Assembly: GCA_002483745.1 (NCBI GenBank)
Contig: DLIM01000043.1
Location: forward strand, 54,224-100,149
Reading direction: 5' to 3'
Length of the DNA: 45,926 nucleotides
From: Caryophanales bacterium UBA7642
Lineage (GTDB): Bacteria; Bacillota_I; Bacilli_A; RFN20; CAG-288
The notes beneath the pieces are model-generated. The model saw only the letters and a program-made list of their open reading frames with translations, had not been told where the DNA came from and searched no databases. Positions within the stretch are counted from its first letter, which is position 1, and each line of letters opens with the position of its first letter. Positions 38,001 through 45,926 of this stretch are shown in pieces. The position numbers were made by a program, and so were the translations under genes.

Positions 38001-40745
38001 TTATTTCAAAAAGTCATTCATTCCAGGAATAATGGTTTCATGAGGAGAATCAGCATCGACATATTCGATACCATTCTTGTTGCGGGATTCTTCTTTCTGA
38101 GCCTTTTCCTGAGTCTTCTGGGAATGCTTGTTGGTGAAAAAATCGGTGACACGATGGAAGCTGATATGAGTGCAAAGGTAATAATAGAAAGGTAAGGCAA
38201 AGAATAAGACAACAACCATGGTTAAGACCAGCAAAACAATCAAGGAAATCGTTACACTCTCAAGAGAAGGATTGATAAAGAATAATGAAAGAGTAGGAAC
38301 TAGAACAGTAATCAGAGGAGAAATAACCACCGGTAAAGATTTAGCAGTAGATTCATTTTCAATCAAGGCACGCTGCTCATGGGTGGCAGTCTTCTTAATG
38401 CCTTCTTCTTTAAGACGTTCCTTATTGCGGTTAAGCAAAGGAATCATGATTAAGTTAAGCAGGAAGACAGCAGCTAAAAGGCCAAAGGCAGTATAGGAAT
38501 CAAAAGGAAGTCTAGTAGCTGATAATAGACCAACGGCTAAGCCACTTAATAAAGTACCAGCGGTCAGTTGTGTCAAGGCTAAATTCAAGCCATAACGAAT
38601 CAAAGTATAAATAGTGGCAAAGACAGATAAGAGGAAAATAACCAAGAAGAAATTATTTGTATTATGGGATAGGTTAGCAGCAATAGTGTTGTAGCAGCCA
38701 ATTTCGTAATCGTCGGAAATGAAGTTAGGATCATCGCCAGGGCAGATAATTACATTATCAGAAGTAATATCTTGTCCCAAGACAGCATAATCAATTGAAT
38801 TCATGACGGTGTTGTCATCTTGGATGATTAAGGTATCAAGGTTACGGTCAACCGTAACAGTGAAATAATTCATGTAGTAAGTCTGGCCATCGGCATTAGT
38901 CTTTTCGATAACATTGACATAAGCCGAATCGGGGTAATAGACAAAGGTGGTGTCACTGGTTGAAGTTTTTTCACTGCTAGTTGCCACAAAGGAAGCGGTA
39001 GAATTCTGAGAACCAATATCCTCAATATACTGAAGATATTTTTCAGTTGTAGAAAGCTTATCATAAGATTGGTTGATAAAGCCAAAGGTAATATTCAAAG
39101 AATAAGTATCGGCATAAGTTCCGGAATTGTTAAATATAGAATAGCCATTAATTAAAGTCCCAGTCAAAGGAAGGGCTAAAGCCAATAGCAAGCCAGTAAA
39201 GCAAGAAATCCCTAACATAAGTTTATTGGAGTTACTCTTTTTGTCGCTTGAAACAAACTTTTTGGGCTTTAGTTCTTTATTCTTCAAGAAAGCAAAATTA
39301 AAGAAAGGAACCTTGGAATCCTTAGAGCAGTCTTTGACTAGCCAGAAAGTCATCCACTTATCAAGATAGTTAGTCAAAGCCCAAGTAAAGACAGTGCCAA
39401 CCATGATCATACCAAAGAAAGTCTTTAATGATCCAGAAGCGACAAGGAAACTAAACAAGGAAGCTAATAATGAAACAGCGGAGACATCCACACCGGTAAA
39501 GAAAGCCTTATGGTAACCTTCCCGGTTAGCCTTTTCAGGGTCACGGCCTTTCTTAAGTTCAAGTTTGACTCTTTCAAAGTAGTTGGAAGAAACCAATACG
39601 GAAAGTGCCATAATCACAAATAAACCGATTAAAGCACCAGTGGAAAGCTCAAATCCAACTAAAGAGAATAACCCGAAAGACACAAAGACAGAGATCAGCA
39701 TACTGACAGAAGCGGTCAAACCGCTTAAGCCGTAGAAGACCACTAAGAGAATACAAATAGCTAAAAGAGAAATTCCTAAAGCTAAATAAGTCTTGCTTAA
39801 TCCCGATGTTCCAAAGACCGGATCAGTAGTATTTGAATAAAGATAAGTGAAATCGAATCCATAGTCAGGCGCATTCAACATAGTAACAAAGGCACGGGCA
39901 GTAGAAATAGTGAATGCGTTCCCGTCCATATTGGAAGTGATAGTCAATTGCTTGTTATCGGAATCCCAATTATCAGTAGATAATTTAGCAATTACCTTAT
40001 TCTTAACTTCTTCCTGGACAATAGTGTCATTAGTTCCAAAAGCTTTATCATAGGTATCATCAGTCGTCTTGTTGTACCAAAGATAAAGGGTCTTTTTGGT
40101 GGTATCATCAGTATCAGTGGTAGTGTCATCAGCATTATGACGAATAGCATTTTTATTATCACTGGAACCAGAATCAGTAGTTCCGGCAGCTTCTTCAGCG
40201 GCCTTTTTCATAGTATCAAAATCATCCGTGGAAGTAATATTCAAAGTAGGATAAGGAGTAGTTCCAGAATAGGTGATTTCGGCAATGGTATCTGAACTAA
40301 AGAACTGACTAGCCTCAGCATACATGGTCTTGGTATCACCAATAGTTGAAACAGATAAGGTACCAGAGATAGTAAGAATTTCTTTTACATTGCTAAGTTC
40401 AGTGCTGGAAAGAGGAGAAAGATTAACCTTAACCTGATAACCGACGTTATCTTTGTTGCCATTGATAACTTGGACATCAGCATAACGAACACCAGCTGAA
40501 TCCAAACGATCCATAACTTCATTTTCAATATCAATATCACTAAGGTTAGAAGCAGGCAAGGAAGATTCAGGATAATCGGTGCTGTTGTAAAGAGTGTTAT
40601 CTCTCTTGCTCACTCCAAAAACTAACTGGGTGCCATTTCCATATTCAAAAGAATCAGTCCGGTTCTCAAGAACCGACTGAGTATTGAAGATTAAGCAGCC
40701 TAATACCGTAAACATCATTATGAAATACGCTAAGAAGCGACGCAT
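38001..40745 (-). CDS. secDF: Protein translocase subunit SecDF (fused)
   Basis: Membrane protein that uses the ion gradient to complete Sec-dependent export. SecD and SecF are one chain, as in Bacilli. ATG 40745 (MRRFLAYFIMMF, 914 residues) has AAGGAGG upstream; an in-frame start at 40811 has not. Seen: a first membrane helix (5-22), the SecD outer domain with VQVINGNKDNVGYQVKVNLS, a Thr/Asp/Ser-rich low-complexity insert at about 187-218, a block of five helices with the SecD half, a second outer domain from about 570, and five more helices (LLAAVFLLNLIMIPLL region). The C-terminal tail is cytoplasmic and charged. yajC is not adjacent. Confidence 0.93.
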   Translation of the reverse strand: MRRFLAYFIMMFTVLGCLIFNTQSVLENRTDSFEYGNGTQLVFGVSKRDNTLYNSTDYPESSLPASNLSDIDIENEVMDRLDSAGVRYADVQVINGNKDNVGYQVKVNLSPLSSTELSNVKEILTISGTLSVSTIGDTKTMYAEASQFFSSDTIAEITYSGTTPYPTLNITSTDDFDTMKKAAEEAAGTTDSGSSDNKNAIRHNADDTTTDTDDTTKKTLYLWYNKTTDDTYDKAFGTNDTIVQEEVKNKVIAKLSTDNWDSDNKQLTITSNMDGNAFTISTARAFVTMLNAPDYGFDFTYLYSNTTDPVFGTSGLSKTYLALGISLLAICILLVVFYGLSGLTASVSMLISVFVSFGLFSLVGFELSTGALIGLFVIMALSVLVSSNYFERVKLELKKGRDPEKANREGYHKAFFTGVDVSAVSLLASLFSFLVASGSLKTFFGMIMVGTVFTWALTNYLDKWMTFWLVKDCSKDSKVPFFNFAFLKNKELKPKKFVSSDKKSNSNKLMLGISCFTGLLLALALPLTGTLINGYSIFNNSGTYADTYSLNITFGFINQSYDKLSTTEKYLQYIEDIGSQNSTASFVATSSEKTSTSDTTFVYYPDSAYVNVIEKTNADGQTYYMNYFTVTVDRNLDTLIIQDDNTVMNSIDYAVLGQDITSDNVIICPGDDPNFISDDYEIGCYNTIAANLSHNTNNFFLVIFLLSVFATIYTLIRYGLNLALTQLTAGTLLSGLAVGLLSATRLPFDSYTAFGLLAAVFLLNLIMIPLLNRNKERLKEEGIKKTATHEQRALIENESTAKSLPVVISPLITVLVPTLSLFFINPSLESVTISLIVLLVLTMVVVLFFALPFYYYLCTHISFHRVTDFFTNKHSQKTQEKAQKEESRNKNGIEYVDADSPHETIIPGMNDFLK

Positions 40746-40847
40746 GCTAATTTCCTCCTTCGAAGAATTTGAGGCACACTTACCAAATAATAGACTAAAA
40801 TAATTTACCAAAATAGCAACGTTTATTCAAGCTATTAAAGTATATTT

Positions 40848-40853
40848 ATTATA
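40848..40853 (-). promoter_or_regulatory. Possible -10 of secDF
   Basis: The minus strand reads TATAAT about 102 bases before the secDF ATG, without a clear -35. The 221-base gap between ruvB and secDF is otherwise AT-rich with no gene or strong hairpin that I can see. Confidence 0.3.
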
Positions 40854-40966
40854 CTATTTAAAGTTAGAAAAGGGGAAAAAGAAAATAACCTCTTAATTTT
40901 GCCGTAACTTTGAGAAAATATTTTAAAGGAACTGTTTAAAAATTAGCAAAAAGAAAGTAAATTTCC

Positions 40967-42004
40967 CTAATCCTGTCTTTCGGTATAAGGAATACTTAAA
41001 TGATCATAAGCGGCTTTAGTGGCAATTCTTCCTTTAGGAGTCCTATTTATCATGCCAATCTGTACCAAATAAGGTTCATAAACATCAGAAATGTTTTCCA
41101 CACCTTCACCAATGGCTGAGGCAATGGCATTTAAGCCAACGGGTTTGCCATTATAGCGGTAAATCAGGCATTCTAGTATCTTCCTATCCGTCTCATCAAG
41201 TCCTAATTCATCGATAGCTAAGAACTTCATAGCGGCTTGAGTGCTTTCTTTATCAATGATGCTTTTGCCTTCATAAGTGGCAAAATCCCTGACCCTCCTA
41301 AATAAGCGGTTAGCAATTCTAGGAGTTCCTCTACCTCTTAGAGCAATCTGATAGGCAGCATCGATGGTGATGGGGAACTTTAAGGCCCGACTAGTTCGAT
41401 TGATGATCTTCAAAAGTTCCTCAGGTGAATAATATTGAAGCCTAAAGACAATTCCAAAGCGGTCCCTTAAAGGAGCCGACAAGGATCCGGCATCCGTGGT
41501 GGCACCTATTAAAGTAAAAGGTGGCAGGGGCAAGGTCAAAGTTCTCGCCTCAGCGCCTTTACCGACAATAATCGAAAGCGAAAAATCTTCCATAGCGCTA
41601 TAAAGAACTTCTTGGACCACAATAGGCATCCGGTGAATTTCATCTATAAAAAGCACATCTCCGGGACTTAAAGATGACAAAATAGCGGCTAAATCGCCGG
41701 TTCGGACCAGTGAAGAGCCATTAGTGGTCTTAATATCGCTATCCATTTCATGGGCAATCACATTGGCTAAAGTCGTTTTACCTAAGCCAGGTGGTCCATA
41801 GAAAAGAACATGGTCTAAGGATTCTTTACGTTTCTTAGCACCTAAAATAAAGATTGAAAGTTCTTTCTTGATATCTTCTTGACCGATATATTCATCAAGA
41901 GATTGCGGTCGCAGAGAAATATCAATATCATCACTTTTTTCGGTTAATTCTTTATAAACGGTGCCTTCTTTCTCATCTAAGGCAGAGTTGGAGTTATTGA
42001 TCAT
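40967..42004 (-). CDS. ruvB: Holliday junction branch-migration helicase RuvB
   Basis: AAA+ motor of the RuvAB complex. 345 residues. Seen: RPQSLDEYIGQ, Walker A GPPGLGKTTLA (69-79), Walker B LFIDEIHR (115-122), sensor I GATTDAGSL, an arginine-finger region PLRDRFGI, and the C-terminal winged helix with TPKGRIAT. The start overlaps the ruvA stop as ATGA. The operon order ruvA-ruvB is conserved. Confidence 0.97.
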   Translation of the reverse strand: MINNSNSALDEKEGTVYKELTEKSDDIDISLRPQSLDEYIGQEDIKKELSIFILGAKKRKESLDHVLFYGPPGLGKTTLANVIAHEMDSDIKTTNGSSLVRTGDLAAILSSLSPGDVLFIDEIHRMPIVVQEVLYSAMEDFSLSIIVGKGAEARTLTLPLPPFTLIGATTDAGSLSAPLRDRFGIVFRLQYYSPEELLKIINRTSRALKFPITIDAAYQIALRGRGTPRIANRLFRRVRDFATYEGKSIIDKESTQAAMKFLAIDELGLDETDRKILECLIYRYNGKPVGLNAIASAIGEGVENISDVYEPYLVQIGMINRTPKGRIATKAAYDHLSIPYTERQD

Positions 42005-42567
42005 TTACGGTTAAAAGCCTTCAAAGACAGAGACATATATTCCTGAACAGATAGGCCTCTTTCAGTGATTGAATCAAAAGCTTCTTGAATCTCTTTGTCC
42101 TTGAAGCCAAGACCTTTTAAGCCATCATAAGCAAGATCAAGGTTCTTCTCTCCGGTGTTAGTGATAGTTGAAGGGAGAGTAAGCTTTCCTTTCAAATCTA
42201 AAATGATCTGAGAAGCATTCTTTCTTCCAATCCCGGGAAGCCTGATAAGATAATTCTCCTCAGAATTGTTAATAGCATCCTGAAGACGGTTAACAGAAGA
42301 AGCAGAAAGAGCAGCCAAAGCCGTTTTAGGGCCAATACCTTTAACAGAGATTAGCTTCTGATAGAGGTCTTTTTCTTCCATAGTCTTAAACCCAACAAAA
42401 AACTGATCGTCTTCATGGCAGTAATAGGAAACGAAAACAAAAAGACTTTCCCCAATAGGGTAATCCTCGGGGTGCGAGACTAAGCAATCATAGCCTACGC
42501 CATGACATTCAACCACAATACTAGTAGCCGTATGCATGGTTATCATTCCATGAAGATAATAGTACAT
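42001..42567 (-). CDS. ruvA: Holliday junction DNA-binding protein RuvA
   Basis: Tetrameric Holliday-junction binder that loads RuvB. 188 residues: an N-terminal OB fold (MYYYLHGMI to about 65), a helix-hairpin-helix pair (SVKGIGPKTAL and LPGIGRKNASQII), and a C-terminal domain contacting RuvB (LAYDGLKGLGFKDKEIQEAF). GAGGGA lies nine bases before the ATG. Confidence 0.95.
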   Translation of the reverse strand: MYYYLHGMITMHTATSIVVECHGVGYDCLVSHPEDYPIGESLFVFVSYYCHEDDQFFVGFKTMEEKDLYQKLISVKGIGPKTALAALSASSVNRLQDAINNSEENYLIRLPGIGRKNASQIILDLKGKLTLPSTITNTGEKNLDLAYDGLKGLGFKDKEIQEAFDSITERGLSVQEYMSLSLKAFNRK

Positions 42568-42586
42568 TTAATATTCCCTCACTGAT

Positions 42587-42615
42587 ATTTTAGCTTTAGT
42601 CCCGCTTTTTTACAA
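42587..42615 (-). promoter_or_regulatory. Promoter of ruvAB
   Basis: The minus strand reads TTGTAA (42610-42615), a 17-base spacer, then TAAAAT (42587-42592). It lies in the 61-base gap after obgE, with initiation predicted near 42580. Confidence 0.6.
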
Positions 42616-42628
42616 AAATAGTTACAAA

Positions 42629-43915
42629 TTATTCGTAGTATTCAAATTCAAAGCCATCAAGAACAATAGTTGAACCGGTTTTAACGCCTAATTCTTTAAG
42701 ACGGTCATTAACGCCAATCCTATCTAAGTATTCAGAAAGCCTATCGATGCCTTCATCAGTCTTCAAATTGATTAGCTTCTTAGTTCTAACAACTCTTTCG
42801 CCAAGAATTTCATAATAGCCATCTTCACGTTTGACGATCTTGTAAAGCGGAGTAGTTCCGTTATCTAAGGAACTAGCCTTATAGACCTTTTCTTCATTAT
42901 CAGCAGGCTGGTTCAGATTCTTGTCGTTCTTCTTAGAATCATCAACTAGTTCATAGAGTTTTCTAATCAAAGGATTGAGACCATCTTTGTCCTTAGCGGA
43001 GATTTCAAAGAGAGGATATTTATCGCCGATTTCTTTCTTGAATTTTTCAATCTTGGCAGGATCTTTTACTAAATCGATTTTATTAAGAGCAATGACCATC
43101 TTTCTCTTAGCGAGTTCAGGTTTATAGTCAAACAATTCTTTGTTGATAGTATTAAAATCAGCTAAAGGATCGGAATCTCTTGAGGCATCAATAATATGAA
43201 GTAAAACACGGCATCTTTCAATATGCCTTAAGAAACTAAAGCCTAAACCTTTTCCTTGGCTAGCTCCTTCAATAAGGCCTGGAATATCGGCAATAACGAA
43301 GGTCTTATCAGGCTTATAGTAGCAAACGCCGAGCTGGGGTTCTAAAGTCGTAAAAGGATAATCAGCAATAGCCGGATGTGCCCTAGTTGTAGCAGCTAAG
43401 AAAGTCGATTTTCCGACATTAGGAAAACCAACCAAGCCCACATCAGCAATAAGCTTCAGTTCAAGATAGAAAACTTTCTCTTCTCCAGGCATACCGTTTT
43501 CAGCAATATTAGGAGTTCTTTTTACGGAGCTCTTAAAGCAAGCATTGCCTCGACCGCCTCGACCGCCTTTAACAGCTAAATAAGTGTCTTTATCATGGTA
43601 AAGGTCAGCAAGCATCTCCCCGTTTTCATCTTCGACAACTGTGCCAACTGGTACCAGTAAAGTAATATCCTTAGCATCTTTTCCAAAGCAAAGCTTGGAG
43701 AAACCATGTTCTCCTTCTTCTGCCTTAAAGGTCTTTCCAAAACGGTAATTAGAAAGGGAATTCATGCCTTCATCGGCTTTTAAATAAATGGAACCGCCTT
43801 TGCCGCCATTTCCACCATACGGTCCACCAGCTTCCACACATTTTTCTCTTCTAAAAGCAATGGCACCATCGCCACCCTTACCAGAGCATAAGGTGATTTT
43901 AACTTTATCGTTCAT
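42629..43915 (-). CDS. obgE: GTPase ObgE/CgtA
   Basis: Obg GTPase of 50S assembly and stress response. 428 residues: the glycine-rich Obg fold (CSGKGGDGAIAFRREK, GGPYGGNGGKGGS), a GTPase domain with G1 GFPNVGKST (163-171), G3 DIPGLIEGA, G4 NKID, and a C-terminal OCT domain (about 355-428). It follows rpmA across a terminator, so expression is probably read-through plus possible own initiation. spo0B, which lies between rpmA and obg in sporulating Bacillus, is absent. Confidence 0.97.
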   Translation of the reverse strand: MNDKVKITLCSGKGGDGAIAFRREKCVEAGGPYGGNGGKGGSIYLKADEGMNSLSNYRFGKTFKAEEGEHGFSKLCFGKDAKDITLLVPVGTVVEDENGEMLADLYHDKDTYLAVKGGRGGRGNACFKSSVKRTPNIAENGMPGEEKVFYLELKLIADVGLVGFPNVGKSTFLAATTRAHPAIADYPFTTLEPQLGVCYYKPDKTFVIADIPGLIEGASQGKGLGFSFLRHIERCRVLLHIIDASRDSDPLADFNTINKELFDYKPELAKRKMVIALNKIDLVKDPAKIEKFKKEIGDKYPLFEISAKDKDGLNPLIRKLYELVDDSKKNDKNLNQPADNEEKVYKASSLDNGTTPLYKIVKREDGYYEILGERVVRTKKLINLKTDEGIDRLSEYLDRIGVNDRLKELGVKTGSTIVLDGFEFEYYE

Positions 43916-43939
43916 GTTTTTACTCCTTCGGATGAAAAT

Positions 43940-43966
43940 AAAGGCTTCGGGATGAGCCCGAAGCCG
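43940..43966 (-). terminator. Terminator/attenuator between rpmA and obgE
   Basis: On the minus strand, GGCTTCGGG pairs perfectly with CCCGAAGCC around a five-base loop, followed by TTTATTTT. The nine-base GC-rich stem is strong, but obgE has little other promoter sequence, so partial read-through is likely. On the plus strand a T6 tract also follows it. Confidence 0.82.
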
Positions 43967-43986
43967 TTTTTTCCTAGGTCTTAGAA

Positions 43987-44295
43987 TTACTTACTAATGA
44001 CTTCAGGTTTAGTCGGATAGACTGAAACCTTTTTACGCTGGCGATCAAGTCTTTCATACTTGACGTAGCCATCGATCATAGCGAACAAGGAATCATCGCC
44101 AGCACGCTTTACGTTGTTGCCAGCATGAATCTTAGTTCCTCTCTGACGATAGATGATTGAGCCAGAATGGCAGAACTGTCCATCACAGAGTTTAGCTCCT
44201 AAACGCTGGGAATTGGAATCACGGCCGTTTTTAGTGGAAGTGACACCTTTATGGGAAGCGAAGAGCTGGATATCAAGTTTAAATCTCAATTTCAT
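43987..44295 (-). CDS. rpmA: 50S ribosomal protein L27, with cleavable N-terminal extension
   Basis: L27 lies at the peptidyl-transferase centre. 102 residues. The N-terminus MKLRFKLDIQLF-ASHKG is the Firmicute pre-L27 form: the protease Prp removes the first 12 residues after LF so that the mature ASHKG end can reach the active site. The rest (STKNGRDSNSQRLG, RQRGTKIHAGNNV) is standard. The start is one base after the prp stop, and GAAGG lies just upstream in prp. Confidence 0.95.
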   Translation of the reverse strand: MKLRFKLDIQLFASHKGVTSTKNGRDSNSQRLGAKLCDGQFCHSGSIIYRQRGTKIHAGNNVKRAGDDSLFAMIDGYVKYERLDRQRKKVSVYPTKPEVISK

Positions 44296-44296
44296 G

Positions 44297-44611
44297 TTAA
44301 CCTTCTTTTCCGGAGACCTTTAGACTAATTTCGTTAGGATACGATTCTTTAATCGTTTCTAACTGAATGATGAGGGTCTCCAGGACAATCTCATCATGCT
44401 TAGAGCAGTTAGGACTGACATAAATGGAAGAATCACCGGCCAATAACTTGATCTTATGATCATTATCAGTCAAAGCATTCATCGCACCAGTGAAACAAGA
44501 AGATACTCCAGCACAGACGAGGTCCTTACCCCACCCAGCTAAACCATGACCTTTAATCACTAATGAGACAATCTTACCATCTTTGCCATAATCTACGACT
44601 GCTTCAATCAT
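44297..44611 (-). CDS. prp: Ribosomal-processing cysteine protease Prp
   Basis: Protease that trims pre-L27 (former YsxB family). 104 residues. The catalytic His (22) and Cys (33) lie in GHGLAGWGKDLVCAGVS, as in the studied S. aureus protein. It sits between rplU and rpmA, its substrate gene, the universal order in Firmicutes with extended L27. Confidence 0.93.
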   Translation of the reverse strand: MIEAVVDYGKDGKIVSLVIKGHGLAGWGKDLVCAGVSSCFTGAMNALTDNDHKIKLLAGDSSIYVSPNCSKHDEIVLETLIIQLETIKESYPNEISLKVSGKEG

Positions 44612-44619
44612 ACCATCAC

Positions 44620-44928
44620 CTACAGATTGATAGCTTCAACAGTTAAAGCTGTATAGGGCTGTCTGTGACCACGCTGAACTCTTAAGTTGCTCTTGGCCTT
44701 GTAGCGAAGAACACGAATCTTAGGTTCACGGCCGATCTTTACGATCTTAGCCTTCACAGTAGCGCCATCGACAAACGGCTTTCCAACCACAGTCTTGTCA
44801 CCTTCAACATAGAGAACCTTATCAAAAGTGATTTCGTTACCGACTTCACCCTTGATCTTCTCAGTGTAGATAGTCTGACCGACCTCGGCTTTAAGCTGTT
44901 TACCGCCAGTTAAGATAATAGCGTACAT
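44620..44928 (-). CDS. rplU: 50S ribosomal protein L21
   Basis: Large-subunit protein binding 23S rRNA. 102 residues: MYAIILTGGKQLKAEVGQ at the start, TVKAKIVKIGREPKIRVLRYKAK in the middle, and the signature GHRQPYTALTVEAI at the end. AAGGAGG lies eight bases before the ATG. It is preceded by a structured leader and a strong promoter. Confidence 0.97.
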   Translation of the reverse strand: MYAIILTGGKQLKAEVGQTIYTEKIKGEVGNEITFDKVLYVEGDKTVVGKPFVDGATVKAKIVKIGREPKIRVLRYKAKSNLRVQRGHRQPYTALTVEAINL

Positions 44929-44938
44929 TAGCTTGCCT

Positions 44939-45035
44939 CCTTTCAGAATTTTGTCTGAATACTCGCTATGGTGGCCCCATTTACGGAGTTAATGCCACTT
45001 CTAAGCGGTTGTAGGCTTTTGGAGGCCATACAACA
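44939..45035 (-). ncRNA. Structured 5' leader of rplU (putative L21 leader)
   Basis: Three hairpins fill the untranslated leader. Read on the minus strand: GTTGTA-GGC with GCC-TACAAC (45008-45034); CGCT with AGCG enclosing GTGGC with GCCAC (44964-45007) and an inner CTCC/GGGG helix; and TTCAGA with TCTGAA (44942-44959), directly before the ribosome-binding site. L21 leaders that regulate rplU by binding ribosomal protein are known in Bacilli; this may be one. The match to that family is by position and shape only. Confidence 0.6.
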
Positions 45036-45041
45036 GGAAGA

Positions 45042-45070
45042 ATTATACCTTATTGTAAGTAAATAATCAA
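45042..45070 (-). promoter_or_regulatory. Strong promoter of rplU-prp-rpmA
   Basis: The minus strand reads TTGATT (45065-45070), a 17-base spacer, then a perfect TATAAT (45042-45047). Initiation near 45035 fits the start of the first leader hairpin. Confidence 0.8.
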
Positions 45071-45142
45071 CTTTTTTTATTGTTTTTGAAAAAACAATTT
45101 TCAAACCAAATATAAGAGTTGAAAGTCTTTTAAATAAGCACT

Positions 45143-45172
45143 AAAAAAGCCTTAGATTTGAACCTAAGGCTT
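45143..45172 (-). terminator. Terminator of the rRNA operon
   Basis: On the minus strand, AAGCCTTAG pairs with CTAAGGCTT around an eight-base loop, followed by six T. It lies about ten bases after 5S rRNA. Confidence 0.88.
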
Positions 45173-45181
45173 GATTTACTA

Positions 45182-45292
<111 letters not shown>

Positions 45293-45455
45293 GTCTAGTA
45301 CCGTACCGGAAAGGACGAGGAAGGTGCAGGGAATGCACGGACCCTGGAAACCGAATGCCATAGCTCCTGTTTTATCAACCGAGAGAGAAGACGGCGCTTT
45401 ACATGTAACCGCAATGCAACACCGGCCCTTCAACACCCGTTAGGATGAAAAAGAG
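45293..45455 (-). other. 23S-5S internal transcribed spacer
   Basis: About 163 bases between the two rRNAs. No tRNA is visible. It has a GTGCA/TGCAC hairpin near 45330-45345 and sequence next to 5S able to extend the 5S end helix, as expected for processing sites. Confidence 0.6.

Positions 45456-45926
<471 letters not shown>

Noticed and set aside
45293..45455. tRNA gene in the 23S-5S spacer
   Set aside because: No cloverleaf, no GTTCGAATC-like T arm and no CCA-adjacent stem are visible.

Overview
The window looks like chromosome from a low-GC Gram-positive bacterium of the Bacilli / Erysipelotrichia / RF39-like (Mollicutes-related) type, probably uncultured and host-associated. The reasons are the AT-rich coding sequence, Bacillus-type locus order, a dimeric single-chain glycyl-tRNA synthetase, the Prp/L27 pair with an N-terminal L27 extension, a DnaB/DnaI helicase-loading pair, and TGA used as an ordinary stop (several ATGA stop/start overlaps), which excludes the Mycoplasma code. 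The taxonomic call is inference. No mobile element, CRISPR array or tRNA gene was found.

Layout, mostly on the minus strand. (1) 1-7111: apt - rel - hisS - aspS - DEAD-type helicase (runs off the left edge). (2) 7208-8059: a lone plus-strand ispH-like gene whose 3' end overlaps the next block. (3) 8040-20942: a long replication/transcription/ribosome-maturation block read as dnaB - dnaI-like - C39 peptidase/membrane protein - ybeY::cdd fusion - era - recO - glyS - dnaG - rpoD - trmK - second sigma factor. (4) 21092-25395: plus-strand pyk - ROK sugar kinase - thrS, ended by a strong terminator. (5) 25550-27156: mraZ - rsmH - ftsL-like, a reduced dcw cluster with MraZ boxes on its promoter. (6) 27413-35848: ftsQ - ftsA - ftsZ - pheS - pheT - thyX - yceD. 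(7) 35966-40745: secDF - recJ - unknown 118-residue protein. (8) 40967-44928: rplU (with a structured leader) - prp - rpmA - terminator - obgE, then ruvA - ruvB. (9) 45182-45926: 5S rRNA and the 3' end of 23S rRNA, both strikingly GC-rich.

The gene order is that of Bacillus loci with pieces lost and inserted. B. subtilis has rplU-ysxB-rpmA-spo0B-obg ... ruvAB-queA-tgt-yajC-secDF-recJ-apt-relA-dtd-hisS-aspS. Here the same order survives without spo0B, queA, tgt, yajC and dtd, and about 29 kb of division and replication genes sits between recJ and apt. Likewise ybeY-dgkA-cdd-era-recO-glyQS-dnaG-sigA-trmK survives without dgkA, with ybeY and cdd fused into one protein.

The most unusual items are proteins that keep a family fold but have lost expected parts: a C39 peptidase joined to an ABC-exporter-like membrane domain with no ATPase, a DnaI-like helicase loader without Walker A or B residues, an FtsA with a degraded nucleotide site and no visible membrane-targeting helix, and a ROK kinase without the zinc loop. 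To these add the YbeY-cytidine deaminase fusion, a second sigma factor with an altered -10 recognition helix, and two genes (dnaB, ispH) that look leaderless. All readings are by eye; no search or folding program was run.
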